Assembly (NCBI RefSeq): GCF_029623955.1
Contig: NZ_JARSBP010000001.1
Coordinates: 62,001 to 126,000 of the forward strand
From: Mycobacterium sp. 236(2023)
GTDB lineage: Bacteria; Actinomycetota; Actinomycetes; Mycobacteriales; Mycobacteriaceae
Reading direction: 5' to 3'
DNA length: 64,000 nt
Shown here piece by piece: positions 8,575 through 16,502 of the stretch (position 1 is its first letter; every line of letters starts with the position of its first letter). The position numbers and the translations under genes are program-made. Under the pieces are notes generated by a model. It saw only the letters and a program-made list of their open reading frames with translations. It ran no database searches and was not told where the DNA came from.

Positions 8575-9303
8575 TCAGCGCTGCCGGGCAGGACGGATGA
8601 TCAGCTCGTTGACGTCGACATCCGCGGGTTCGTTGATCGCATAGGAGATTCCGCGTGCGATCGCATCCGGCGAGATCGCGTCGGCCCGGTAGTCCTTCAT
8701 CGCCGCGACCGCCGTCGGATCCGAGATCGTCTCGGCCAGTTCGGATTCGACGACTCCCGGGGACACCGTCGTCACGCGGATCGACGGGTCCGACTCCATC
8801 CGCAGCCCTTCGGTGATCGCCCAGGCGGCGTACTTGCTCGCGCAGTAGACCGCGCCCGTGGGCACCACCTCGTGCGCGCCGATCGACGCCACCGTGATGA
8901 AGTGGCCGCCGCCCTGGTGCTGGAAAACCGGGAGTGTGGCGGCGATGCCGTTGAGCAGCCCGCGCACGTTGACGTCGATCATCCGGTCCCACTCGTCGAC
9001 CAGCAGAGCGTCGAGGCGTGACAGCGGCATCACGCCCGCGTTGTTGACGATGACGTCCACCCTGCCGTGCGCGGTGACCACGGCATCGACGAAGGCGGCG
9101 ACATCCGCGCGGTCGGTCACGTCGAGACGCCGGGTCTGGATGCTGCCGCCCGCCTTCCCGACCCGGCCGGCGAGTTCCTGGAGGCGGTCCTCGCGGCGCG
9201 CGCCCGCGACGACGTGATGGCCGTCGGAGGCGAGTCGCTCGGCAACCGCCTCTCCGATTCCGCTGCTGGCTCCGGTGACGATGATGATCTTCGATTCACT
9301 CAT
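8575..9303 (-). CDS. Short-chain dehydrogenase/reductase
   Basis: 242-residue classical SDR. The NAD(P)-binding motif TGASSGIG is at residues 10-17, NNAG at 87-90, and the catalytic residues are S140, Y153 and K157 (YCASK). An arginine after the second strand (GARRED) suggests NADP(H) preference. I start at ATG 9303 (SESKIIIVTG); an upstream in-frame start would add an unrelated 16-residue extension through the promoter. The gene is divergent from an XRE-family regulator with a perfect palindrome between them, a very common arrangement for regulator-controlled SDRs. The substrate is unknown. Confidence 0.88.
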   Translation of the reverse strand: MSESKIIIVTGASSGIGEAVAERLASDGHHVVAGARREDRLQELAGRVGKAGGSIQTRRLDVTDRADVAAFVDAVVTAHGRVDVIVNNAGVMPLSRLDALLVDEWDRMIDVNVRGLLNGIAATLPVFQHQGGGHFITVASIGAHEVVPTGAVYCASKYAAWAITEGLRMESDPSIRVTTVSPGVVESELAETISDPTAVAAMKDYRADAISPDAIARGISYAINEPADVDVNELIIRPARQR

Positions 9304-9336
9304 GACCCCAGCCTGGGTGCCGGTGCGACGGACAAC

Positions 9337-9355
9337 CAGGGTGCGATGCACCCTG
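9337..9355. promoter_or_regulatory. Palindromic operator between SDR and XRE regulator
   Basis: CAGGGTGC (9337-9344), GAT, GCACCCTG (9348-9355): a perfect 8-bp inverted repeat 34 bp from the SDR start and covering the -35 region of the regulator gene. It is the best candidate binding site for the divergent XRE regulator. Confidence 0.65.
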
Positions 9356-9375
9356 TCAGCCCGGGAATGCCCGCC

Positions 9376-9381
9376 TACTGT
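9376..9381 (+). promoter_or_regulatory. -10 box of XRE regulator gene, leaderless start
   Basis: TACTGT matches TANNNT and ends 6 nt before the ATG at 9388. This supports that start over the in-frame ATG at 9367 and predicts a leaderless mRNA. Confidence 0.5.
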
Positions 9382-9387
9382 GGATGG

Positions 9388-10227
9388 ATGGCCGAACTCG
9401 GTGAGTACCTGAAGAGCCGGCGCGCGCTGCTGAGCCCGGCCGACGTCGGGCTGACGAGCACCGGGGTGCGCCGCGTGCCCGGCCTGCGGAGGGAAGAGGT
9501 GGCGCTACTCGCCGGGGTCAGCGTCGACTACTACGGGCGTCTGGAGCAGGGCCGCGAGCGGTCACCGTCGGTGCAGGTCCTCGAATCGCTCGCCGCGGCG
9601 CTGCGCCTCGACGACGACGGCCGCAGCCACCTTTTCGGGCTGGCGGGGCACACCCCGCGGGAGCCGCGGCAGCGGGTGCCCGACCGCGTCGATCCGGGCC
9701 TGCTGCGATTGATGGATGCGTGGCCCGACAATCCGGCGCTGGTCTACAACCGCGCGTACGACATCCTCGCCGCCAACCCGTTGGCCGCTGCGCTGTTCGG
9801 GGAGCTCGGCGCCGTGGGAAACCTGATGCTGCTGGTCTTCACCGATGCGCGCGCCCGAGATTTCTACGCCGACTGGGATGTCGTGGCGGCGGATTCCGTC
9901 GCGGGTTTCCGGATGGCGTACGGCGCCGCGCCCGACGACCCACGTGCCCGCGCCGTGCTGGGTGAGCTGCTTGCCGTCGACGAGTTCCGCGCCCTGTGGG
10001 AGCGGCGGGATGCCCGACGAAAATGCTTGGCGCGAAAGACGTTCCGTCACGGCGAGGTCGGTACGCTGACGCTGAACATGCAGACGTTCGACGTTCGGTC
10101 CGCACCCGGTCAGGAACTCATCGTCTACGACGCCGACCCGGGCACGCCGAGCGCCGACGCGCTGAAGTTACTGGGCAGTGTGGCCGCGACCAGCGGTCAG
10201 CCGGAACGCTTCAACGTCACCCGGTAG
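9388..10227 (+). CDS. XRE-family transcriptional regulator with MmyB-like ligand domain
   Basis: 279 residues. The N-terminal helix-turn-helix (about residues 5-75) reads LGEYLKSRRALLSP, VRRVPGLRREEVALLAGVS, YYGRLEQGRERSPS, typical of the actinobacterial MmyB group. The rest (LRLMDAWPDNPALVYNRAYDILAANPLA and beyond) is the PAS-like domain of these proteins, which binds fatty-acid-like ligands in studied members. It is divergent from an SDR gene and probably controls it through the 9337-9355 palindrome. The final 31 bp overlap the convergent GntR gene. Confidence 0.88.
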   Translation: MAELGEYLKSRRALLSPADVGLTSTGVRRVPGLRREEVALLAGVSVDYYGRLEQGRERSPSVQVLESLAAALRLDDDGRSHLFGLAGHTPREPRQRVPDRVDPGLLRLMDAWPDNPALVYNRAYDILAANPLAAALFGELGAVGNLMLLVFTDARARDFYADWDVVAADSVAGFRMAYGAAPDDPRARAVLGELLAVDEFRALWERRDARRKCLARKTFRHGEVGTLTLNMQTFDVRSAPGQELIVYDADPGTPSADALKLLGSVAATSGQPERFNVTR

Positions 10228-10919
10228 GTGTACTGCTCCGGCAGGAACTGGCTGACGGCCAGTTCGACCGGGTGGCCGCCCTCGTCGGAGTAGAGCCGAT
10301 CCACGCGCAGCATCGGGTGACCGGTGGCGCAGCCCACCGCCGCGGCGGCGGCGTCATCTGCCCCGACAACCGTGATCGACTGTGCCGCTTCGGCGATCGG
10401 CCGCTCCAGATGCGGTTCCAGCAGTCCGATGACGGTGTGGGTACTGACGGCGCCGGTCATCAGAGACGGCGACGTCAGTACCGGCGCGGCGACCGCAGGC
10501 GGAAGGTGAAGCACGGTGTGCCCGAACGCGACACCGTCGTGCACCCGCCGGAACTCCACGGTGTAGACGACATCGCCGTCGAGGCGCAGCCGGCTGGCGG
10601 CCTCGATGTCGACTCGACGGCCCAACCCGCTCAGGACTTCCATCGTGGTGTCGTCGGACAGGCTCATCAGGTCTTCGATCGAGCCGAGTTGGCGCAGGTA
10701 CCGCCGGCCGGGTTCGCCCGCGTAACTGCCACGCCCGGGAACCCGGTAGACCGCGCCCTCGGCGACGAGATCCTGGAATGCGCGTCGCACGGTCTGGCGG
10801 GACAACCCGTGGCGGGCCACCAGTTCCGACTCGGTGGGAAGCCGGGTCCCGTCCGGATACCGGCCGGCGGCGATCTCGTCGCGAAGCCGTTCGCGCAGAA
10901 CCTGATACGCGGGCGGCAT
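10197..10919 (-). CDS. GntR-family transcriptional regulator (HutC/UTRA type)
   Basis: 240 residues. A winged-helix GntR domain at the N-terminus (QVLRERLRDEIAAGRYPDGTRLPTE, LVARHGLSRQTVRRAFQDL, GRGSYAGEP) is followed by a UTRA ligand-binding domain. The ATG overlaps the stop of fadE3 by 1 bp (TGATG), so regulator and acyl-CoA dehydrogenase form one operon. The promoter of that operon contains a repeated motif that this regulator may bind (12091-12106 and 12148-12161). The 3' end overlaps the convergent XRE gene by 31 bp. Confidence 0.88.
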   Translation of the reverse strand: MPPAYQVLRERLRDEIAAGRYPDGTRLPTESELVARHGLSRQTVRRAFQDLVAEGAVYRVPGRGSYAGEPGRRYLRQLGSIEDLMSLSDDTTMEVLSGLGRRVDIEAASRLRLDGDVVYTVEFRRVHDGVAFGHTVLHLPPAVAAPVLTSPSLMTGAVSTHTVIGLLEPHLERPIAEAAQSITVVGADDAAAAAVGCATGHPMLRVDRLYSDEGGHPVELAVSQFLPEQYTYRVTLKRSG

Positions 10920-12076
10920 CAGATTCCGCCCCGGGCCACCAGCTGTCCGGCGATGACGTTGCGCTGGATCTCATTGGTGCCCTCGCCGACGATCATCAGC
11001 GGGGCGTCACGGAAGTAGCGCTCCACGTCGTACTCGGTCGAGTAGCCGTATCCGCCGTGGATCCGCACGGCATTCAACGCGATCTCCATGGCCACCTCGG
11101 AGGCGAAGAGTTTGGCCATCCCCGCCTCCATGTCGGCGCGCTCTCCGCTGTCGTACCGGTCGGCCGCGTGCAGCGTGAGTTGGCGCGCGGCAGTCAGTTT
11201 CGTCGCCATGTCGGCCAGGTAGTGGCCGACAGCCTGATGTTTCCAGATCGGTTGCCCGAAGCTCTCCCGATCCTGGGCGTAGGCCAGCGCATCCTCCAGC
11301 GCTGCCGATGCGACCCCGAGCGCTCGTGAGGCCACCTGAATACGGCCTGTCTCAAGGCCTTTCATCATCTGCGAGAAACCCTTGCCCGGTGCGTCGCCGA
11401 GAATCGCGGAGGCCGGTACCCGGCACTGGTCGAAGGACAGCTCGCACGACTCAACTCCCTTGTAGCCGAGCTTGGGCAGGTCGCGGGACACGGTCAGCCC
11501 GTCGGCCGGATTCTCGACGAGCACCACGGATATGCCGCTGTGCCGCGGTGTGGCGTCGGGATCGGTCTTGCACAGCAGCGCGATCAGACCCGACCGGCGG
11601 GCATTGGAGATCCACGTCTTGGCACCGCTGATCACGAGATCCTCGCCGGTGCGCCGGGCGATCGTGCCCATCGCCTGAAGGTCGGATCCGCCACCGGGTT
11701 CGGTCAGCGCCATCGTGGCGCGCAGTTCACCGGTCGCCATGGCGGGTAGATAGCGCTGTTTCTGGTCCTCGGTACCGAACAGCGCCAGAAGTTTCGCCAC
11801 CACGGTGTGCCCGCCCATCGCACCCGCCAGGCTCATCCAGCCACGTGCGAGTTCCTGGGTGACCAGGACATAGCAGCGGGTGGAGACCGGGGCGCCGCCG
11901 TACTCCTCGGGGATGGCGAGCCCGTAGATACCGATGCGCTTCATCTGGTCGATCCACGCCTCCGGGTAGGTGTTGGCGTGTTCGACCTCGCGGACGGAGG
12001 GTTTGACGTCGCGGTCCACGAACGTGCGCACCGTTTCGACCAGCATGGTTTCTTCGCTGCTCAACCCGTCGACCAC
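10919..12076 (-). CDS. fadE3: Acyl-CoA dehydrogenase, FadE3-like
   Basis: 385-residue FAD-dependent acyl-CoA dehydrogenase that forms the 2,3-double bond in beta-oxidation. Motifs are MALTEPGGGSDLQAMGTIARR (FAD/substrate site), KTWISNA, YAQDRESFGQPIWKHQ, RIHGGYGYSTEYDVERYFRDA, and the catalytic glutamate in GEGTNEIQRN (E365). The GTG start has AGGAGG 7 nt upstream. It heads an operon with a GntR regulator and is divergent from the Rv0216-like hydratase. Desaturation followed by hydration is a plausible functional pairing. Order corresponds to Rv0215c. Confidence 0.92.
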   Translation of the reverse strand: MVDGLSSEETMLVETVRTFVDRDVKPSVREVEHANTYPEAWIDQMKRIGIYGLAIPEEYGGAPVSTRCYVLVTQELARGWMSLAGAMGGHTVVAKLLALFGTEDQKQRYLPAMATGELRATMALTEPGGGSDLQAMGTIARRTGEDLVISGAKTWISNARRSGLIALLCKTDPDATPRHSGISVVLVENPADGLTVSRDLPKLGYKGVESCELSFDQCRVPASAILGDAPGKGFSQMMKGLETGRIQVASRALGVASAALEDALAYAQDRESFGQPIWKHQAVGHYLADMATKLTAARQLTLHAADRYDSGERADMEAGMAKLFASEVAMEIALNAVRIHGGYGYSTEYDVERYFRDAPLMIVGEGTNEIQRNVIAGQLVARGGI

Positions 12077-12090
12077 CGTCTACCTCCTGC

Positions 12091-12106
12091 ATATGTACGG
12101 CCATAT
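12091..12106. promoter_or_regulatory. Operator-like motif, copy 1 (fadE3/hydratase divergent promoter)
   Basis: ATATGTACGGCCATAT: 5-bp arms ATATG/CATAT around TACGGC. Its core TATG-TACGGC-CATA matches the second motif at 12148 in the pattern TNTGTACGGCCANA. The GntR regulator in the fadE3 operon is the obvious candidate ligand. Confidence 0.5.
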
Positions 12107-12133
12107 TGACACGGCATCAGACCTGGTGCCAGC

Positions 12134-13141
12134 ATGCCAGCCGTGACTTTGTACGGCCAAATCCCCGGCGGACCTCATTTCGACGACCTGCACGTGGGCC
12201 AGGTTTTCGATTCGGCGCCGTCGATGACGTTGACCGCCGGCGTCGCGGCGGCGCACCAGGCCATCATCGGCGACCGTATGCGGCTGCCGCTGGATGCCGA
12301 ACTCTCCTACGCCGTGACCGGCGCCCCGGGGGCGCTGGCCCACCCCGCGCTGGTGTGCGACGTCGCGATCGGCCAGTCGACGCTGGTGACCCAACGCGTC
12401 AAGGCCAACCTGTTCTACCGCGGCCTGACCTTCCACCGGTATCCCGTCATCGGCGACACCCTCTACACCCGCACCGAAATCGTTGGCCTGAAACAGAATT
12501 CGGCCAAACCAGGGCGTTCCGCCACGGGTCTGGCGGCGCTGCGGATGACGACGATCGACGGCGTCGGACGGCTCGTGCTGGATTTCTTCCGTTGTGCGAT
12601 GCTGCCGCTCAGCAGCGACGATGTGCAGACGGGTCACAACGACGACCTGTCGGGCATCGGCACCGGGACCGATGTCGTAGCGGATCCGATCGCCGACTGG
12701 AATGCGGATGCCTACCGAGCCCGTGTCCCGGCGCCGCATTTCGACACAGGGCTGGCAGGAACAGTGCTCCGCAGTACGGCCGACGTGGTGAGCAGTGCTC
12801 CTGAACTGGCCCGGTTGAGTTTGAACATCGCTGCCACCCACCATGATTCGCGACTGGCCGGCCGGCGACTGGTCTACGGCGGTCACACCATCGGCTTGGC
12901 GCTCGCCCAGGCGTCGCGTCTGCTGCCCAACCTCGTGACGGTGCTGGGCTGGGAGTCGTGCGACCACACCGGACCGGTGTACGAGAACGACACTCTCTAC
13001 AGCGACCTGACCGTCGAGGGCGCAGACGTACTCGGTGAGGGACGCGGCGGCGTGGTCCGGCTGCGGTCTGTCGTGTTCGCCGCAGGCGAGGACGGTGACC
13101 GGCAGGTTCTGGACTGGAAGTTCTCCGCTCTCCTGTTCTGA
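12134..13141 (+). CDS. Double-hotdog acyl dehydratase/hydratase, Rv0216-like
   Basis: 335 residues comprising two MaoC/hotdog-like repeats. The N-terminal repeat begins GPHFDDLHVGQVFDSAPSMTLT, and the C-terminal repeat includes LVYGGHTIGLALAQASRLLPNL, the region that in Rv0216 and related proteins forms the thioester tunnel. M. tuberculosis Rv0216 was described structurally as a double-hotdog protein without the canonical hydratase dyad, so enzymatic activity is unsettled. The ATG at 12134 lies just upstream of the second operator-like motif, which falls inside codons 5-10. Divergent from fadE3 as in M. tuberculosis. Confidence 0.85.
   Translation: MPAVTLYGQIPGGPHFDDLHVGQVFDSAPSMTLTAGVAAAHQAIIGDRMRLPLDAELSYAVTGAPGALAHPALVCDVAIGQSTLVTQRVKANLFYRGLTFHRYPVIGDTLYTRTEIVGLKQNSAKPGRSATGLAALRMTTIDGVGRLVLDFFRCAMLPLSSDDVQTGHNDDLSGIGTGTDVVADPIADWNADAYRARVPAPHFDTGLAGTVLRSTADVVSSAPELARLSLNIAATHHDSRLAGRRLVYGGHTIGLALAQASRLLPNLVTVLGWESCDHTGPVYENDTLYSDLTVEGADVLGEGRGGVVRLRSVVFAAGEDGDRQVLDWKFSALLF
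12148..12161. promoter_or_regulatory. Operator-like motif, copy 2
   Basis: TTTGTACGGCCAAA, 4-bp arms TTTG/CAAA around TACGGC. It shares nine consecutive bases (GTACGGCCA) with the copy at 12095, 56 bp away. It overlaps the first codons of the Rv0216-like gene. Confidence 0.45.
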
Positions 13142-13162
13142 ACCGTTGTCACCCACAATGGG

Positions 13163-14281
13163 GTGATGAGTCCTGTGCGTGTCCCCGCCGCCGTGCTGGA
13201 GCATGCGCGGGCAACCACGCAGACCATCGCGGCCCTGTCCGGAGCGGACATCGACGCCGACGAGGCGATCGGTGGCCGCGCCGCGCTGCTCGGACTTTCG
13301 CCCGCAGGCCGCGTGTCCGCGGGCGGCGCCACCCGGCTGATGGATGGTCCGGACGGGTGGTGCGCGCTGACCCTGTCGCGGCCCGACGACGTCGGCGCGG
13401 TCCCGGCGCTGCTGGAACGCGACAGTGTCGACGGGGAACTGTGGCCCGCGATCGAGGGATGCGTCCGCGATCTCGGGGTGACCACGTTCGCAGAGCGCGC
13501 CCGCCTGCTCGGGCTTCCTGTCGGAGTCCTCGGTGAAAGCAACGCCGCGCCGATGACTGTGCAGACTTGCGCAGAGGCCGCACCGGAAGTGCCGATCGCA
13601 GGGTTGCTTGTCGCGGACCTGTCGTCGATGTGGGCAGGCCCGTTGTGTGCCAGGGTCCTCGCGGACGCCGGCGCGACGGTGGTCAAGGTGGAGAGCGCAG
13701 CCCGCCCGGACGGCACCCGGCGGGGGCCTGCCGCGTTCTTCGATTGGATCAGCACCGGAAAGCTCTCGTATTGCGTGGATTTCGACGATTCAGCCGCCGT
13801 GAGCAGGCTCCTCGCCGCGGCGGATGTGGTCATCGAGTCGTCGCGTCCTGCCGCGCTGCAGCGACGGGGGCTCGGCCCGTCGGACGTGCCGGCGCGGCGC
13901 GGCCGCATCTGGGTCCGGATCACCGGGCACGGTACCGACGGTGAGCGCGCCGACTGGGTAGCCTTCGGCGACGATGCCGCCGTGGCCGGGGGACTGGTCG
14001 CTGGAAGCGTCGACGCACCACAGTTCTGCGGGGACGCGATCGCCGACCCGTTGACGGGACTCCACGCAGCCCGCGCCGTGCTCGAATCCCGCGGCCGTGG
14101 GGGTGGTGAGTTGATCGAGGTGTCCATGTCGGCGGTGGCCGCGGAGTACGCACGACTCGACCGCCGCGCCGAAAGAGACTGCACCGCAACTCCAGTGATC
14201 GCTGCACCCGCCGCTCCTCTGGGCGCGGACAACGGACTCGTCGACCGGATGGTGTCCGAACGGCTGGTCGCATCATGCTGA
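13163..14281 (+). CDS. CaiB/BaiF (family III) CoA-transferase-like protein, rearranged
   Basis: 372 residues. The part from about residue 150 is a recognisable family III CoA-transferase N-terminal half: LLVADLSSMWAGPLCARVLADAGATVVKVESAARPDG with the characteristic CoA-site region, then ADVVIESSRPAALQRRGLG and a TGLHAARAVLESRGRGGG region. The protein ends there, while the first 140 residues (AALLGLSPAGRVSAGGATRL, DGWCALTLSRPDD) resemble the part that normally follows. The two halves therefore look permuted, as if cut from a tandem two-domain enzyme. GTG 13163 or ATG 13166 could be the start. The stop overlaps the amidohydrolase by 7 bp. Confidence 0.72.
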   Translation: MMSPVRVPAAVLEHARATTQTIAALSGADIDADEAIGGRAALLGLSPAGRVSAGGATRLMDGPDGWCALTLSRPDDVGAVPALLERDSVDGELWPAIEGCVRDLGVTTFAERARLLGLPVGVLGESNAAPMTVQTCAEAAPEVPIAGLLVADLSSMWAGPLCARVLADAGATVVKVESAARPDGTRRGPAAFFDWISTGKLSYCVDFDDSAAVSRLLAAADVVIESSRPAALQRRGLGPSDVPARRGRIWVRITGHGTDGERADWVAFGDDAAVAGGLVAGSVDAPQFCGDAIADPLTGLHAARAVLESRGRGGGELIEVSMSAVAAEYARLDRRAERDCTATPVIAAPAAPLGADNGLVDRMVSERLVASC

Positions 14282-15549
14282 TCCGCCGTGCGGTCCTGAT
14301 CGACGGCACCGCCACCGACATCCGCGTCGAGGACCAGATCGTCGACGTGGCAACAGGTCTCGAAGCCCGACCGGGTGAGGTGGAGTTCGACGCCGCAGGT
14401 GGCACGGTGCTGCCCGGACTCAACGACCATCACATCCACCTGCGCGCTACTGCGGCGGCGCTGGATTCTGTCCGTGTCGGGCCCGGCGAGGTCCGTGACA
14501 GGGAAGGCCTGGCACGGGTTCTCGCCGCGGCCGTCCGCGGCGGCGACGGGTGGATTCGTGGGGTCGCCTACCACGATTCGGCGGCGGGACCATTGGACCG
14601 CGACGTACTCGACGCCGTGGCGCCCGAGATGCCTGTGCGCATCCAGCACCGCAGCGGGGTGCAATGGGTGTTGAACACGCCCGGGCTGATCCGGGTCGGG
14701 CTCGCCGAGCACCCCACCGGAATCCTGCGAAGCTCAGATCCCAGCTGGACACTTCCGCCGAATGAACCCGAGCTCGCCGAGTTGAGCGCACAGCTGTGCC
14801 GATACGGTGTCACCGGAGTCACCGATGCCACACCGGATCTCGATGCCGGCGACATCACCGACCTGCAGGCTCAGATGCGACAGACGGTGCGCTGCCTCGC
14901 GCCGGGCAAGCGAATCCTGCATGACGACGAACTCGATCTCGATGCGTTGACGCGCTGGGTCCGCCACACGCATTCCGTCGGTGTGCCAGTGGCGCTGCAC
15001 TGCGTCACAGCGGCGCAACTCGTCGTCGCGCTGGAGGCGTTCCGGGCTGTCGGGCGTCATCCTCTCGACCGCATCGAACATGCGGCCGTTGTTCCCGACG
15101 GGATGATCGCCGATCTCGCCGCGAGCCGGATCCCGGTGATTACGCAGCCCAATTTCGTTGCAGAGCGCGGAGATCAGTACCTCGCCGACGTCCCCGAGGC
15201 CGAACACCACGAACTGTGGCGGCTGGCCACATTACTGAATGCGGGCATTCCCGTCGCCCTGTCGACCGACGCACCGTTCGGCGACGCCGACCCGTGGGCG
15301 GCGATGCGGGCCGCGGTGCACCGCCGCACACCGTCGGGCACCGTGCTCGGTCCCGGTGAATGTGTCACGGCGGCAACGGCGTTGACGATGTTCCTGGGCA
15401 ATCGACCGGGTCATCCGCACCGCGTCGAGGCCGGCGGCGCCGGCGACCTGTGCATTCTGGCCACGCCACCTGCCGAGGCACTCGCCGAGCTCGACGCCGC
15501 GGCGGTCACCGGAACCGTCATCGCCGGTGAACTCGTCTACGAACGTTAA
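14275..15549 (+). CDS. Amidohydrolase family protein
   Basis: 424 residues, TIM-barrel amidohydrolase of the YtcJ/family 3 type. The metal-binding HxH follows strand 1 (LPGLNDHHIHLRA), then come later histidines in VALHCVTAAQL and DRIEHAAVV, and the conserved aspartate in ALSTDAPFGDADPW. Members hydrolyse amide-like or ester bonds in small cyclic or aryl substrates; the substrate cannot be deduced. The ATG overlaps the CoA-transferase stop by 7 bp, so the two are coupled and may process the same compound. The 3' end overlaps the convergent lipW-like gene by 4 bp. Confidence 0.85.
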   Translation: MLIRRAVLIDGTATDIRVEDQIVDVATGLEARPGEVEFDAAGGTVLPGLNDHHIHLRATAAALDSVRVGPGEVRDREGLARVLAAAVRGGDGWIRGVAYHDSAAGPLDRDVLDAVAPEMPVRIQHRSGVQWVLNTPGLIRVGLAEHPTGILRSSDPSWTLPPNEPELAELSAQLCRYGVTGVTDATPDLDAGDITDLQAQMRQTVRCLAPGKRILHDDELDLDALTRWVRHTHSVGVPVALHCVTAAQLVVALEAFRAVGRHPLDRIEHAAVVPDGMIADLAASRIPVITQPNFVAERGDQYLADVPEAEHHELWRLATLLNAGIPVALSTDAPFGDADPWAAMRAAVHRRTPSGTVLGPGECVTAATALTMFLGNRPGHPHRVEAGGAGDLCILATPPAEALAELDAAAVTGTVIAGELVYER

Positions 15550-16469
15550 GCCGGCGAGCTCGCCGCCTCGGGTGGGGAAGGCGCGAAGGCTGACCGCAGC
15601 AGCGCGCACTGGCTGTTGAAGAACGACAGCGACACATCGGCTTTCGGAGCCACCCCGTCGAACCCGTGGAACGCTCCGTCGACGACCATCACCTCGCACG
15701 GCACCCCGGCCTCACGAAGCCTCTCGGCGTAAGCGAGGTCCTCGTCGTGGAACAGGTCGAGCGTCCCGACCCCGACCCACGCAGGCGGAAGGCCCGCCAG
15801 GTCCGCGCGGCGCGCAGGGACGGCGACATCGGGCTCGGCATCGCCGAGGTAGGCCTGCCAGCCGTACTTGTTGCTCGCCTGGTTCCACAACCGATGGCCG
15901 GGGTTGTCGAGATCCGTGCGCTCGACCGTGCGGTCGTCGATCATCGGGTAGACGAGAAGCTGTGCTGCCACCGGGATCTCACCGCGGTCTCGGGCCAGCA
16001 GCGCCAGCGCGGCAGCCAGTCCGCCGCCCGCGCTCGCGCCGCCGATCGCAACCCGGGCCGGGTCGACCGCGGGTAGCGCGGCCAACCAGCTCAGCGCCGA
16101 GTAGCAGTCCTCGACCGGCGCCGGGTACGGATGTTCGGGTGCGAGGCGGTAGTTGACCGACACCACCGTCGCGCCGAGTTCGCGGGCGAACCGACCGCAC
16201 AGCACGTCGTCCTGTGCGGCGTCGCCGATGAGGTACCCGCCGCCGTGGATCCACAGCAGCGCAGGCCCGGGCGTCTGCAACCCGGTGGGCCGGTACAGCC
16301 GCACGCTGACGCCTGACGGCAAGGTGAGAACCTCGACGCCCTCGGGCGCCTTACGCCACATCAACCGCGAGAACGCGCGGAAGAACGGAAGCGTCACAGG
16401 GGTGATGATCTGCTTGGGGACCACCCGCGCAGCGCGTCGCAGTTCAGGGTGGAAGTCGATGCTCGGCAC
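15546..16469 (-). CDS. lipW: Alpha/beta hydrolase (HSL family esterase), LipW-like
   Basis: 307-residue carboxylesterase of the hormone-sensitive lipase group. The oxyanion motif HGGG is at residues 75-78, the nucleophile S146 is in GGASAGGG, an acid residue is in GTLDLFHDE, and the catalytic histidine is in DGAFHGFDG. There is no signal peptide, so it is probably cytoplasmic. Position downstream of the Rv0216-like gene corresponds to Rv0217c (LipW). Short- to medium-chain esters are typical substrates; the natural one is unknown. Confidence 0.88.
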   Translation of the reverse strand: MPSIDFHPELRRAARVVPKQIITPVTLPFFRAFSRLMWRKAPEGVEVLTLPSGVSVRLYRPTGLQTPGPALLWIHGGGYLIGDAAQDDVLCGRFARELGATVVSVNYRLAPEHPYPAPVEDCYSALSWLAALPAVDPARVAIGGASAGGGLAAALALLARDRGEIPVAAQLLVYPMIDDRTVERTDLDNPGHRLWNQASNKYGWQAYLGDAEPDVAVPARRADLAGLPPAWVGVGTLDLFHDEDLAYAERLREAGVPCEVMVVDGAFHGFDGVAPKADVSLSFFNSQCALLRSAFAPSPPEAASSPA

Positions 16470-16502
16470 CGCACCAGTATGCGTGGACGGCGAGGCCGCC
16501 CG

